The position numbers and the translations under genes are program-made. The notes under the pieces were generated by a model, which had not been told where the DNA came from, did no database searches, and saw only the letters and a program-made list of their open reading frames with translations. From the NCBI GenBank assembly GCA_015903945.1, contig JABMDL010000010.1, positions 55,636 to 119,635 on the forward strand: 64,000 nucleotides of DNA, read 5' to 3'. The first letter of the stretch is position 1. Every line of letters begins with the position of its first letter. Positions 1-7,860 of this stretch are shown here, in pieces. Origin of the DNA: Nitrospira sp. Lineage in GTDB: Bacteria; Nitrospirota; Nitrospiria; Nitrospirales; Nitrospiraceae.

Positions 1-939
1 GTGCAAGAGAGCCTGGATATGGGCATCGACGGATGCAGCGAGCGCGGTCAGATTGTATCCCCCTTCAAGCGATGACAGGATGTGGCCCTTCGCATGGCGC
101 TTGGCAATCCCGGCGACGATGCCCGTCAGATCGGCATACCCTGCTTCCGTCAACCCCATGCTTGCCAAGGGATCGTCCTTGTGCGCGTCGAATCCGGAAG
201 AAATGATGACGAACTCCGGCTTGAACTCATCGGCCGCCGGCACGAGCGCTTTGAGGAAGACCGCCTGGTACGCCTCATCACCCTCTCCGGCTTCCATCGG
301 CACATTGATCGTGAATCCCTCTCCGTCTCCCTTGCCTCGCTCGGTCACCCAACCGCTGCCAGGATAATGGGGATACTGGTGGGTGCTGAAAAACAACACG
401 GACGGATCCTCCTCGAAGCTATGCTGGGTCCCATTGCCGTGATGCACATCCCAATCGACAATCAGCACCCTGGAGAGCCCATACTTCCTCTGCACATAGC
501 GTGCGGCAATGGCCACATTATTAAAAAGACAGAACCCCATGGCCCGACCCGCCTCGGCATGATGCCCCGGAGGCCTCACCGCGCAAAACACCTGATCGAC
601 CTGCCCAGCCATGATGGCATCAACCCCGGCGAGTGCCCCGCCCGCTGCCAGGTACGCGGCATTCAACGAACCGGGAGACATGGAGGTATCGGGATCGAGC
701 GAGACACGGCCGCTCAGCGGCACATGCCGGTTCAGCGAGGCGACATAGCTTGGCGTGTGAACCTGGGTGATCCACTCATCCTCGGCTTTTCGCGGCTCGA
801 TTCTGGTCATCTGCGTCAGCGTCCCGCTCTGTTCCAGCTGCTGCATGATCGCCCGCAGCCGGTTGGGAGACTCCGGATGCCCGGCTCCCATGTCATGTTC
901 AAGATAGGCTGGATGATAGACGAGACCGGTTTTGCTCAT
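1..939 (-). CDS. Histone deacetylase-family (AcuC/acetylpolyamine amidohydrolase-like) protein, 3' end cut by window
   Basis: Zn-dependent deacetylase of the HDAC/AcuC superfamily, removing acetyl groups from protein lysines or polyamines. Translating the minus strand from the ATG at 939 gives an N-terminus of the type MSKTGLVYHPAYLEHDMG, the HPE segment of the family, RPPGHHAE around residue 135, then DWDVHHGNGTQ (metal-binding Asp and His) and SSGFDAHKDDP near the C-terminus. All metal-site motifs I expect are present. The reading frame is open through base 1, so the last residues lie outside the window. The cellular substrate cannot be told from sequence; in bacteria this family often acts on acetyl-CoA synthetase or polyamines. 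Confidence 0.9.
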   Translation of the reverse strand, partial: MSKTGLVYHPAYLEHDMGAGHPESPNRLRAIMQQLEQSGTLTQMTRIEPRKAEDEWITQVHTPSYVASLNRHVPLSGRVSLDPDTSMSPGSLNAAYLAAGGALAGVDAIMAGQVDQVFCAVRPPGHHAEAGRAMGFCLFNNVAIAARYVQRKYGLSRVLIVDWDVHHGNGTQHSFEEDPSVLFFSTHQYPHYPGSGWVTERGKGDGEGFTINVPMEAGEGDEAYQAVFLKALVPAADEFKPEFVIISSGFDAHKDDPLASMGLTEAGYADLTGIVAGIAKRHAKGHILSSLEGGYNLTALAASVDAHIQALLH

Positions 940-1104
940 AGTGCCAAGACACCGTGGTGCGTGAAGTGTATCTCGCAAACAAGAACTTCTTCAGTCCTGC
1001 GCTTCACGAGATACGGAATACGGATTCAGATTAGCACGCAGAAAACACCATAGACAATGTGCGCCGGCGCTGCTATCGTCGGTCATCACAACACGGAGTA
1101 TCCG

Positions 1105-1422
1105 ATGCCTAATCCAAGAATTGAACCGCTGAAAAAAATCCTCGCCATGGACCCGAACGACGATATGGCCTGGTTCGGCCTCGGCAAAGCCTACATGGAC
1201 GATGGGAATTTCGAAGAAGCGGCCACGGCGTTGCGGCAGTGTGTCACGGTCAAGCCCACCTATTCCGCCGCCTACTTCGCGCTGGCGCAGTCCCTCCATA
1301 CGCTCAACCGCCTGGACGAATGCCGTACCGTCATTGCAACCGGTATCGAAGTCTCGACGAAGAACGGCGATGCGATGGTAACGAAGAATTTGGAAGCGAT
1401 GAAAAGTTCACTGCCGTCGTGA
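1105..1422 (+). CDS. Small TPR-repeat protein
   Basis: About 105 residues, almost all of it tetratricopeptide repeat: the first unit has DDMAWFGLGKAYMDDGNFEEA, and the second starts near TYSAAYFALAQSLHTLNRLDE. TPR units form helix pairs that bind partner proteins; the partner is unknown. The frame is open further upstream to 1057, but the ATG at 1105 is preferred because a GGAG-type ribosome site lies at 1095-1099 and the TPR fold begins there. Its stop overlaps the GTG start of the following deaminase, so the two are probably translated together. Confidence 0.8.
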   Translation: MPNPRIEPLKKILAMDPNDDMAWFGLGKAYMDDGNFEEAATALRQCVTVKPTYSAAYFALAQSLHTLNRLDECRTVIATGIEVSTKNGDAMVTKNLEAMKSSLPS

Positions 1423-2030
1423 CAACGCGCCGCTCTTCCGCCTCCCCCTTCCGCCTGCCTCAGTGGGCCATCCAACTGGCGCGGAGCCGGCACGCCCCAT
1501 TTCCCTCAAAAGAAAGCCGCATGCGGTTTGTTATCGCATTGGCCTCGACCAATGTGGCGAAAGGCACCGGCGGCCCGTTCGGCGCGGCTATCTTCGAATG
1601 CCGCACTGGCCAGCTGGTCGGGATTGGAGTCAACGTCATTGAATCAACCAATTGCTCGCACGCCCACGCGGAGATGGTCGCCATCGCCGCCGCCCAACAA
1701 GCCGTCGGCAATTTCGACCTTGGAGCAGAAGGCATGCCGAAGCATGAGCTCGTGACCAGCTGCGAGCCCTGCGCCATGTGCTATGGTGCGATCCCCTGGT
1801 CCGGCGTCCGGCGGATGCTCTGCGGGGCCCGCGCCAGTGACGCGGAAGCGATTGGATTCGATGAAGGGGCTAAACCGAAGGACTGGGTGGCGGAACTGAA
1901 CAAACGAGGAATCTCCGTCGTCCGCGATCTCTCCCGAACACAAGCCGTCTCCGTCCTTCAGCGCTACAAAGCAGGCGGCGGCAGGATCTACGGCACCAGG
2001 CGGACGCGAAAGAAACGCCTTCACTCGTAA
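1419..2030 (+). CDS. Nucleoside/guanine deaminase-like zinc hydrolase
   Basis: Cytidine/deoxycytidylate-deaminase fold protein of about 203 residues. The zinc-site motifs are clear: HAHAEM (His ligand plus catalytic Glu) around residue 87 and SCEPCAMC (two Cys ligands) around residue 118, followed by the conserved WSGVRRMLCGA. The closest recognisable type is the guanine deaminase/TadA-like nucleoside deaminases; the substrate (guanine, adenosine or other) is not decided by sequence. The start is taken as the GTG at 1419, which overlaps the TGA of the TPR gene (GTGA, coupled translation) and keeps an N-terminal stretch that looks family-like; an ATG at 1521 is the alternative. Confidence 0.8.
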   Translation: MTTRRSSASPFRLPQWAIQLARSRHAPFPSKESRMRFVIALASTNVAKGTGGPFGAAIFECRTGQLVGIGVNVIESTNCSHAHAEMVAIAAAQQAVGNFDLGAEGMPKHELVTSCEPCAMCYGAIPWSGVRRMLCGARASDAEAIGFDEGAKPKDWVAELNKRGISVVRDLSRTQAVSVLQRYKAGGGRIYGTRRTRKKRLHS

Positions 2031-2035
2031 GGCCG

Positions 2036-2881
2036 CTACAGGGTGTCCCGACAGACATCGATCATCCGTTCGCTCAGGCCTGCAACCGCTCCGGGGTTCT
2101 GAATCAAGACCCTTACACGCGGCTGAGTGCGCTGATGTTTCGCCCGTTCCACCAGTTCAACGTTTGCTAATCTCGTTCCCGCCTTCGACGGCAGCGGCTC
2201 CACATCCCACAGCGCAATCAGCACCGCGCTGACGTGGCGCAACGTCGTCAGCAACACGGTGACGGCGCCGGATAATGTTTTTAGATCCAGCCAGATTTCT
2301 TCCCGCCGGCTGTTCACCCCGCTCCGCAGATCCGCGCGAGGGATAGAGATCGTCAGGATCACCGGATCGCAGTAGTCGGCCAGTTGCTTCGCTTTCTGTT
2401 GAATGCGCGCGAGAATGCGATGGATGAGGATCACGCCGCGATCCTCTTCTTCTCCTTGCTCTTCCTCTCTCGCCATGCCACGGAGTGGCACTCGTCGGCG
2501 CACCGATGATCCCACCATCGCCGTCACCTCGACGAAGAACCGTTCACGTCCCAAGCCGCACTCGAGATCGGCGGTGCGCGCTTGCGATTCCGGCAGAAAC
2601 GTAACGTGGACTCCCGCGCGAATCAGTTGCGTCGCCAACTCCAATTCCGCCAGCGCCGACTCGCGCACGCCGGGATCGTAGTGCGTAAGGCGATGCATGA
2701 GTCGTCCCAGCCGAAGATGGCTCGAATGATTGTCGCAGTGGCGACGCAGCGCGTGCCACCGATCGTGAAGATCGCGGGAGAGCCCCTCTTCCTCCCGCTT
2801 CCAAGCAGGCATCTCTTCAGGGGGCGCGCCTCGCAGATGCGCAACCAGCCTTACGGTCTTTCTTGGGCGAAACCGTCCCAT
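2036..2881 (-). CDS. Hypothetical protein, possible PD-(D/E)XK nuclease-like core
   Basis: About 281 residues, not recognised as a named family. Around residues 65-125 there is a helix rich in Glu and Leu (ESALAELELATQLIRAG), then a hydrophobic strand, then TADLEC followed by RFFVEVTAM. This resembles the E / D-x(n)-E-x-T/K pattern of PD-(D/E)XK nuclease cores, with Thr in place of Lys. The rest contains an Arg/Glu-rich segment and an alpha/beta C-terminal half with no clear motif. The ATG at 2881 is preferred over longer frames because the upstream sequence is another gene in a different frame, two bases away. The nuclease-fold idea is inference. Confidence 0.6.
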   Translation of the reverse strand: MGRFRPRKTVRLVAHLRGAPPEEMPAWKREEEGLSRDLHDRWHALRRHCDNHSSHLRLGRLMHRLTHYDPGVRESALAELELATQLIRAGVHVTFLPESQARTADLECGLGRERFFVEVTAMVGSSVRRRVPLRGMAREEEQGEEEDRGVILIHRILARIQQKAKQLADYCDPVILTISIPRADLRSGVNSRREEIWLDLKTLSGAVTVLLTTLRHVSAVLIALWDVEPLPSKAGTRLANVELVERAKHQRTQPRVRVLIQNPGAVAGLSERMIDVCRDTL

Positions 2882-2883
2882 AA

Positions 2884-3213
2884 TCAGGCCACAGCGGAAC
2901 CGCCCTCGTCGTTCGAGGATCGGCCGAGGACATCCGGCTGCCGCTTGGCGACTTCCTCGTACATGTCGTCGAGCCAGCGGCCGGCACAACCGAGCACCTC
3001 CCGCACCAGCGGCTCCGGCTGGCCGGTCCGTTTGATGGTCCATTGCGACACATATTCCATGAGGGCCTCCCGGTCAAATTGCCGGCTGGACTGCGTGGCC
3101 AACGTCACGAGTTCGCCCAAGCCGGTCTTCACGATCTCGGCAACCGTGTCCCGCCCGTAGGAGGTGCTGGCGGTCACGTATTGAATGGCCCGATTGATTT
3201 CTTGGTCGGTCAT
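2884..3213 (-). CDS. Hypothetical small protein
   Basis: About 109 residues, largely helical, beginning MTDQEINRAIQYVTAS. No signal peptide, membrane segment or metal motif. It ends two bases upstream of the next minus-strand gene (2036-2881), so the two form a likely operon. No family recognised. Confidence 0.6.
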   Translation of the reverse strand: MTDQEINRAIQYVTASTSYGRDTVAEIVKTGLGELVTLATQSSRQFDREALMEYVSQWTIKRTGQPEPLVREVLGCAGRWLDDMYEEVAKRQPDVLGRSSNDEGGSAVA

Positions 3214-3362
3214 AGCGATGACGTTGAAAACGTGTCACATTCCCTGCATCTCCGTCAATGCATCCGACCATGCGAGGCCCCTGCCACCAATTTTTCTCTT
3301 CTCCCCAACCAGACCGATGGTATGATCGTCCATCAGCCGATGTCTATCTCAAGGAGTATCCG

Positions 3363-5165
3363 ATGGCCGGATTAACCCGTACGCAACGCGCCACGAGACG
3401 CAACCGTTCGACGTTTCCCGATCGGTGGAACCTGACCCAGCTGGTCAACGACCCAGTCGTTGGCATCGATTCGCTGCTGGCCGACCTGGAATCGAAGGCC
3501 ACCAAGATCGAAGCCGCGCGGGCGACGCTCGCCCCATCCATGTCAAGCCAGGATCTCCTCGCGCTGTTGCGTCTCAGCGAGGAAATCGCCCAAGGCTCGT
3601 CGCGTCTTGGCGCCTATGCCTACCTTCGATTTTCCGAAAACACGAAGGACTCGGGTGCGCGGTCGCTGAAAACACGGGTGGAGGAACGGCTGACAGGCCT
3701 GAACAATCGACTGCTCTTTTTCGAGCTCTGGTGGCAAAGTGTCGATGACGTTAATGCGGCGCGCCTGATGGCCGACGCGGGTGACTTGCGCTATCACCTG
3801 GAAACGATCCGGCGCTTCAAACCCCACACCTTGTCCGAACCGGAAGAAAAGATCATCAATCTCAAGAACGTCACCGGCCGGAGCGCGGTCCACACGTTGT
3901 ACGATGTTGTGACGAACGGATTCACCTTCACACTGGGGGTCGGCGGCAAGAAGAAGACGGTCAATCGTGAAGAACTGATGACTTACGTGCGAAGCCCGAA
4001 GGCCTCCGCACGACAGGCCGCCTATCAAGAGCTCTATCGGGTCTTTGCCACCCAACGCGACTTGTTGGGGGAAATCTACAAGACGCTCGTGAACGATTTA
4101 AAATCGGAAAACCTCGGGCTCCGCCGATTTTCCGCTCCGATCACCAGCCGCAACCTTAGCAACGACGTGCCGGACCAAGCCGTCGATGTACTGCTGGCAT
4201 CCTGCGCCAAGAACGCCGACATCTTCCAGACGTATTTCACATTGAAAGCCAAGATTTGCAAGATCAAGCCGATGAACCGCTACCATCTCTACGCGCCGCA
4301 TCGTACGGAGTCGAAAACGTACAAGTATGCTGACGCGGTCACGATGGTGCTCGACGCCTACCGCGGGTTCAGCCCTCGCCTGGCCGATTTGGCCGAACAA
4401 GTGTTTCGTGATCGGCACATCGATGCCCCGACGAGGCCCGGCAAATTAGGCGGCGCCTACTGCTACAGCATCGTCCCCGGCATGACGCCCTATGTCATGC
4501 TCAATTACACTGGGGAAGCTCGTGACATTGCCACGATGGCGCACGAACTCGGTCATGCCGTCCATGGAATGCTGGCCAAAGACCACTCTGTCTTCACCTT
4601 TCATTCGACTCTCCCGCTCGCGGAAACCGCGTCCGTCTTCGGCGAACGTATTTTGTCCGATGCCCTGATGTCCCAAGAGCGGAACAAGGCTGTGCAACAA
4701 GGGCTCTTGCTGAGCCAGTTGGACGACATGTACGCGACCGTGCTGCGGCAGGCCTATTTCGTCCGCTTCGAAAAGCTGGCCCATCGAATGATTGCGGACG
4801 GCGCGACAGCCGACCAATTGGCCAAGACCTATGGAGAAGAGCTTCGGCAGCAGTTCGGGAAGGCTGTGAAAGTACCGGATGAGTTTCAATGGGAGTGGCT
4901 GACCATCCCCCATATTTTTGCCAGTCCGTTCTATTGTTACGCCTACAGCTTCGGCAATCTGCTCGTGCTGGCGCTCTACCGGATGTACAAAGAACAAGGC
5001 GCATCGTTCGTCCCGAAGTATCTGGATCTCCTCGCTACGGGCGGCTCGCAATCACCGCAACAGATTCTCGCCACCGTCGGCGTCGATATGACATCCGACG
5101 CCTTTTGGCAATCGGGGTTCGATACGATCCGAGAAATGGTGGAACAGTTGGAAGCGACGATGTGA
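3363..5165 (+). CDS. pepF: Oligoendopeptidase F (M3 family metallopeptidase)
   Basis: Cytoplasmic zinc oligopeptidase of about 600 residues, the normal length for PepF. The N-terminal half is the helical M3 propeptide-like domain (SEEIAQGSSRLGAYAYLRF). The catalytic motif MAHELGHAVHG (HExxH) lies near residue 390, with the third zinc ligand Glu in PLAETASVFGE about 25 residues later; a conserved C-terminal segment contains WLTIPHIFASPFYCYAYSFG. The start is the ATG at 3363, preceded by AAGGAG at 3351-3356. It degrades short peptides released by proteasome-type or ATP-dependent proteases. Confidence 0.95.
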   Translation: MAGLTRTQRATRRNRSTFPDRWNLTQLVNDPVVGIDSLLADLESKATKIEAARATLAPSMSSQDLLALLRLSEEIAQGSSRLGAYAYLRFSENTKDSGARSLKTRVEERLTGLNNRLLFFELWWQSVDDVNAARLMADAGDLRYHLETIRRFKPHTLSEPEEKIINLKNVTGRSAVHTLYDVVTNGFTFTLGVGGKKKTVNREELMTYVRSPKASARQAAYQELYRVFATQRDLLGEIYKTLVNDLKSENLGLRRFSAPITSRNLSNDVPDQAVDVLLASCAKNADIFQTYFTLKAKICKIKPMNRYHLYAPHRTESKTYKYADAVTMVLDAYRGFSPRLADLAEQVFRDRHIDAPTRPGKLGGAYCYSIVPGMTPYVMLNYTGEARDIATMAHELGHAVHGMLAKDHSVFTFHSTLPLAETASVFGERILSDALMSQERNKAVQQGLLLSQLDDMYATVLRQAYFVRFEKLAHRMIADGATADQLAKTYGEELRQQFGKAVKVPDEFQWEWLTIPHIFASPFYCYAYSFGNLLVLALYRMYKEQGASFVPKYLDLLATGGSQSPQQILATVGVDMTSDAFWQSGFDTIREMVEQLEATM

Positions 5166-5301
5166 CCTTGATCGTTACAGATAATGCCCGTTGTGGCAGA
5201 CAAATCTTCGTGTAGCACTTGACCTCGCGGATGGTATCGGTGTCGTTTGCGACCAGCCTCCCCATCACTGTTGATTTCGAACCTGAATAGTAGCCGATCA
5301 C

Positions 5302-5871
5302 TCATCCTGTGATGGCCCTAATTTCATCCCGTTGCACTTCCCGCCATTCACCCGGTTTGAGATCCCCTAACCGAACCGGCCCGATCGCGATGCGCACCAG
5401 ACGCACGGTCGGATGGCCCACCGCCGCCGTCATGCGGCGGACTTGGCGATTCATTCCTTCGTGGATCGTGACTTCCAGCCAAGCGGTGGGCACGTGCTTC
5501 CGAAACCGGATGGGCACGGGCCGCTCGGGCAACGCAGGCTCCTCTGCCAACAGCCTCACCTCCGCCGGCCTCGTTCGTTTTCCACCGAGCGGCACGCCCT
5601 TGCAGAGGCGTGCTATGGCATGGTCGTCGGGAATGCGTTCGACTTGTGCCAGATAGACTTTCGGCAGTTTGTGCATAGGATCGGTAATCCGATGTGCAAG
5701 CGCCCCCTCCGAGGTCAGGATCATCAGTCCTTCACTGTCCTGATCGAGACGCCCCGCTGCATAGACACCGGGCACGGCGATGTAGTTTGCCAGAGTTGGC
5801 CTCCCTCCCGGATCAGTAAAACACGGCAAGACGCCGTAGGGTTTATTGAACGCGATGGCGCGTATGGGCAT
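5302..5871 (-). CDS. rluE: 23S rRNA pseudouridine synthase, RluE/RsuA type
   Basis: Converts a specific uridine to pseudouridine in large-subunit rRNA. The 189-residue protein lacks the N-terminal S4 domain of RluB/RsuA and starts directly with the catalytic domain (IAFNKPYGVLPCFTD), as RluE does. The catalytic Asp is in GRLDQDSEGLMILTSEG near residue 41, and the conserved HEGMNRQVRRM motif is near residue 137. The exact uridine modified is assumed by homology of architecture, so the symbol is tentative. It is convergent with pepF, leaving about 135 bases in which nothing is seen. Confidence 0.88.
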   Translation of the reverse strand: MPIRAIAFNKPYGVLPCFTDPGGRPTLANYIAVPGVYAAGRLDQDSEGLMILTSEGALAHRITDPMHKLPKVYLAQVERIPDDHAIARLCKGVPLGGKRTRPAEVRLLAEEPALPERPVPIRFRKHVPTAWLEVTIHEGMNRQVRRMTAAVGHPTVRLVRIAIGPVRLGDLKPGEWREVQRDEIRAITG

Positions 5872-6005
5872 AATCGTGGTGGGGCTATCGCCGATCCGTT
5901 ACGCAATCGCAGGGGTGAAGATACGGCTAACTACCTGAATCACTTGGTGGTTTTCTCCAGCAAGCCGTTCAACGTCAGGCGTCTTACGGCGCCACTCTCG
6001 GTGGG

Positions 6006-6034
6006 TTGACAAAACTCTGAGCAAGGCCTATACT
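6006..6034 (+). promoter_or_regulatory. Sigma-70 type promoter for the Bfd gene
   Basis: TTGACA at 6006-6011, a 17-base spacer and TATACT at 6029-6034. This is the best match to the consensus found in the window and sits 36 bases upstream of the Bfd ATG. Confidence 0.75.
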
Positions 6035-6053
6035 GATAATGCTTCTCATAATC
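6035..6053 (+). promoter_or_regulatory. Fur-box-like operator
   Basis: The 19 bases GATAATGCTTCTCATAATC match the classical Fur box (GATAATGATAATCATTATC) at 15 of 19 positions by my count. They start directly after the -10 element, where a bound repressor would block transcription. Iron repression of a Bfd gene is well established in other bacteria; here it is inferred. Confidence 0.6.
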
Positions 6054-6070
6054 GTCGGAAGGAGCAGACC

Positions 6071-6268
6071 ATGTATATGTGCCTCTGCAAGGGAATTACC
6101 GAATCGGAGGTCCGCGAGGCCGGACGCGGGGGGCTGGTTATGCCCAGCCAGCTGAAGGCCAAATTCGATCTCAAGTGCAACGGTTGTTGCGGGCGCTGCG
6201 CCAAGAACATCCACGAATTTGTCGACGTCGCCATTCAGGGAGCCGCGACCTCCTGCCCACTACCGTAG
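6071..6268 (+). CDS. bfd: Bacterioferritin-associated ferredoxin (Bfd-like [2Fe-2S] protein)
   Basis: A 65-residue protein carrying the Bfd pattern: MCLCKGITESEV (Cys-x-Cys) at the N-terminus and CNGCCGRCAKNI (Cys-x2-Cys) around residue 36, giving four cysteines for one [2Fe-2S] cluster. Bfd reduces and releases iron from bacterioferritin. AAGGAGC just before the ATG is a good ribosome site. The strong promoter and Fur-like box upstream support control by iron. No bacterioferritin gene lies in the window, so its partner must be elsewhere. Confidence 0.9.
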   Translation: MYMCLCKGITESEVREAGRGGLVMPSQLKAKFDLKCNGCCGRCAKNIHEFVDVAIQGAATSCPLP

Positions 6269-6398
6269 ACCTGTAATTAACCCTCAGCCGCCGCCGATCC
6301 CATACAACACGCCAACACAGCGCGCCCCCCCTTGAACAGCATCCACACGCATCTCGTTCTGACCTCGAAAAACCATCTCTGCGCGGGAAAGATCTCAC

Positions 6399-7019
6399 TT
6401 ACTGGGAAGAAGCTCGACGAATAAGTTTGGCAATCTCCGCAACACGTTGGCCCAGGGCCTTGGCATCGGCAAGTTCTTTCTTATCGATCCCCGGACTGTC
6501 GCCCTCCGTCGTGGCCGACGCTCCAAAGGCTCCACCACCGCTCACCACGATCATCTGGTTGCCCAGCATGGCGGCGAGCATCGTCAGCATCGTGACCTCT
6601 TTGCCACTGGAAATCTGCCCACCGGTCGCAAAAGCCGCACCGACTTTGTTCTTCATCTTGAACTCGGGAAACACGCCGAACTTGAATTGCCAATTGTCAA
6701 AAAACGTCTTGACCTCCCCCGACATGTTGGACCAATAGACCGGCGAGCCGACGATCACGGCGTCGGAAGAGAACAAATCCTCCGCAGTGACCTGGCCGAC
6801 ACGTTTGAGCAGCACCGTTGTGCCGGGCACCGACTTCGCTCCCTCGACAACCGCTTCCGCCATCCGCTCCGTATTGCCGGTGAGCGAGTGATAGGTCACA
6901 AGCACCTTCACGGGTACGGGCGTTTCCTCCGCCCACGACCTGAAACCGAGGCCACCGATAGTGGTGATAATAAGAACGGCTGTGGTGAGAATACGGCCTG
7001 TATTCATGACGGGCGCCAT
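6399..7019 (-). CDS. Exported flavodoxin / WrbA-like FMN protein
   Basis: Flavodoxin-fold protein with an N-terminal signal peptide (NTGRILTTAVLIITTIGG, then RSWA before EETPVPVK). The FMN phosphate loop is YHSLTGNTERMAEAV, and SPVYWSNMSGEVKTFFD plus GGGAFGAS resemble the NAD(P)H:quinone reductase WrbA family. Flavodoxins are normally cytoplasmic, so export is unusual. The start is placed at the ATG at 7019; another ATG at 7007 is equally possible and neither has a strong ribosome site. It lies downstream of a small zinc-ribbon gene on the same strand. Confidence 0.8.
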   Translation of the reverse strand: MAPVMNTGRILTTAVLIITTIGGLGFRSWAEETPVPVKVLVTYHSLTGNTERMAEAVVEGAKSVPGTTVLLKRVGQVTAEDLFSSDAVIVGSPVYWSNMSGEVKTFFDNWQFKFGVFPEFKMKNKVGAAFATGGQISSGKEVTMLTMLAAMLGNQMIVVSGGGAFGASATTEGDSPGIDKKELADAKALGQRVAEIAKLIRRASSQ

Positions 7020-7044
7020 GAATCTGAAGCAATGCGGGATGTCC

Positions 7045-7230
7045 CTACCGCCGGAATGTCTCTTCTTCCATGTGCTCTTCAACCGATACTTCCGTCAAAG
7101 TACCCCGGTAGCTGCAGCGGTGACAGCGGATTCGCCACTCTTCGATCCACTTTTCCTGCACATACGACTGACGACAGGTAGGACAGACAAAGACCCCTTT
7201 TTTGTAGAGCACCCGGCGCTTTTCCTGCAT
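7045..7230 (-). CDS. Small zinc-ribbon protein
   Basis: About 61 residues with two Cys pairs, CPTC near residue 16 and CHRC near residue 36, spaced as in a zinc ribbon. Basic N-terminus and acidic C-terminus (TEVSVEEHMEEE). It is just upstream of the exported flavodoxin gene. Function unknown. Confidence 0.6.
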   Translation of the reverse strand: MQEKRRVLYKKGVFVCPTCRQSYVQEKWIEEWRIRCHRCSYRGTLTEVSVEEHMEEETFRR

Positions 7231-7331
7231 AAGTTCCCCGCAGCGATCTGATTGGAGAATCGCACAACGCCCGACGGGATTGCAAGGAGTCAGTTTCTTG
7301 ACTCGGCGGGACCTGCTCGTTACGATGCGGC

Positions 7332-7811
7332 ATGATCATTCCACCTATTCCCATCGGTCGACTGCCATCGGCGTTGCTGACAGGCATTCTGCTTGTCCTC
7401 GCAGCATCGCCAGGCACCGCTTCAGATTCAGGCCTTATCGCGATCCGCACTCCCTCAGGCAGTACCATCCAAGCGGAACTCGCCGACACCCCATTCAAAC
7501 GCGCGACCGGCCTCATGTACCGAGATCATCTGCAGAAAGACCACGGAATGCTGTTCGTATTCGGCCAGCCGCATGCCTGGTCATTCTGGATGAAGAACAC
7601 CAAAATCGCACTCGACTTAATTTGGTTGGACGACAAAAAGCGGGTTGTGCATATCGAGCGGAATGTCCCCATCTGCACCAAAGCCGACGACTCTTGCCCA
7701 CAGTATCGGCCGACCAGCGAAGACGCCGTATTTGTCTTGGAGATTGCAGGCGGCACAGCGGCCAGTTACAAAATCGAGAAGGGCTCAACGCTGCAATTCA
7801 CGAAGTCGTAA
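7332..7811 (+). CDS. DUF192 family exported protein
   Basis: 159 residues with a signal peptide (LPSALLTGILLVLAASPGTAS). The DUF192 features are clear: TPFKRATGLMYRDHL, GMLFVF and the WMKNTKIALDLIWLD core, ending in an AGGTAASYKIEKG strand. The function of DUF192 is not established; the family is widespread and usually periplasmic. Transcribed alone on the plus strand, convergent with relA/spoT. Confidence 0.88.
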   Translation: MIIPPIPIGRLPSALLTGILLVLAASPGTASDSGLIAIRTPSGSTIQAELADTPFKRATGLMYRDHLQKDHGMLFVFGQPHAWSFWMKNTKIALDLIWLDDKKRVVHIERNVPICTKADDSCPQYRPTSEDAVFVLEIAGGTAASYKIEKGSTLQFTKS

Positions 7812-7860
7812 TCGGAAGCGCGATGGGACAATTGACGTGACGGCTACGGATACACCGTTT

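Noticed and set aside
82..1053. 323-codon plus-strand open frame
   Set aside because: Lies opposite the HDAC-family gene, which has full catalytic motifs; the plus-strand translation has none.
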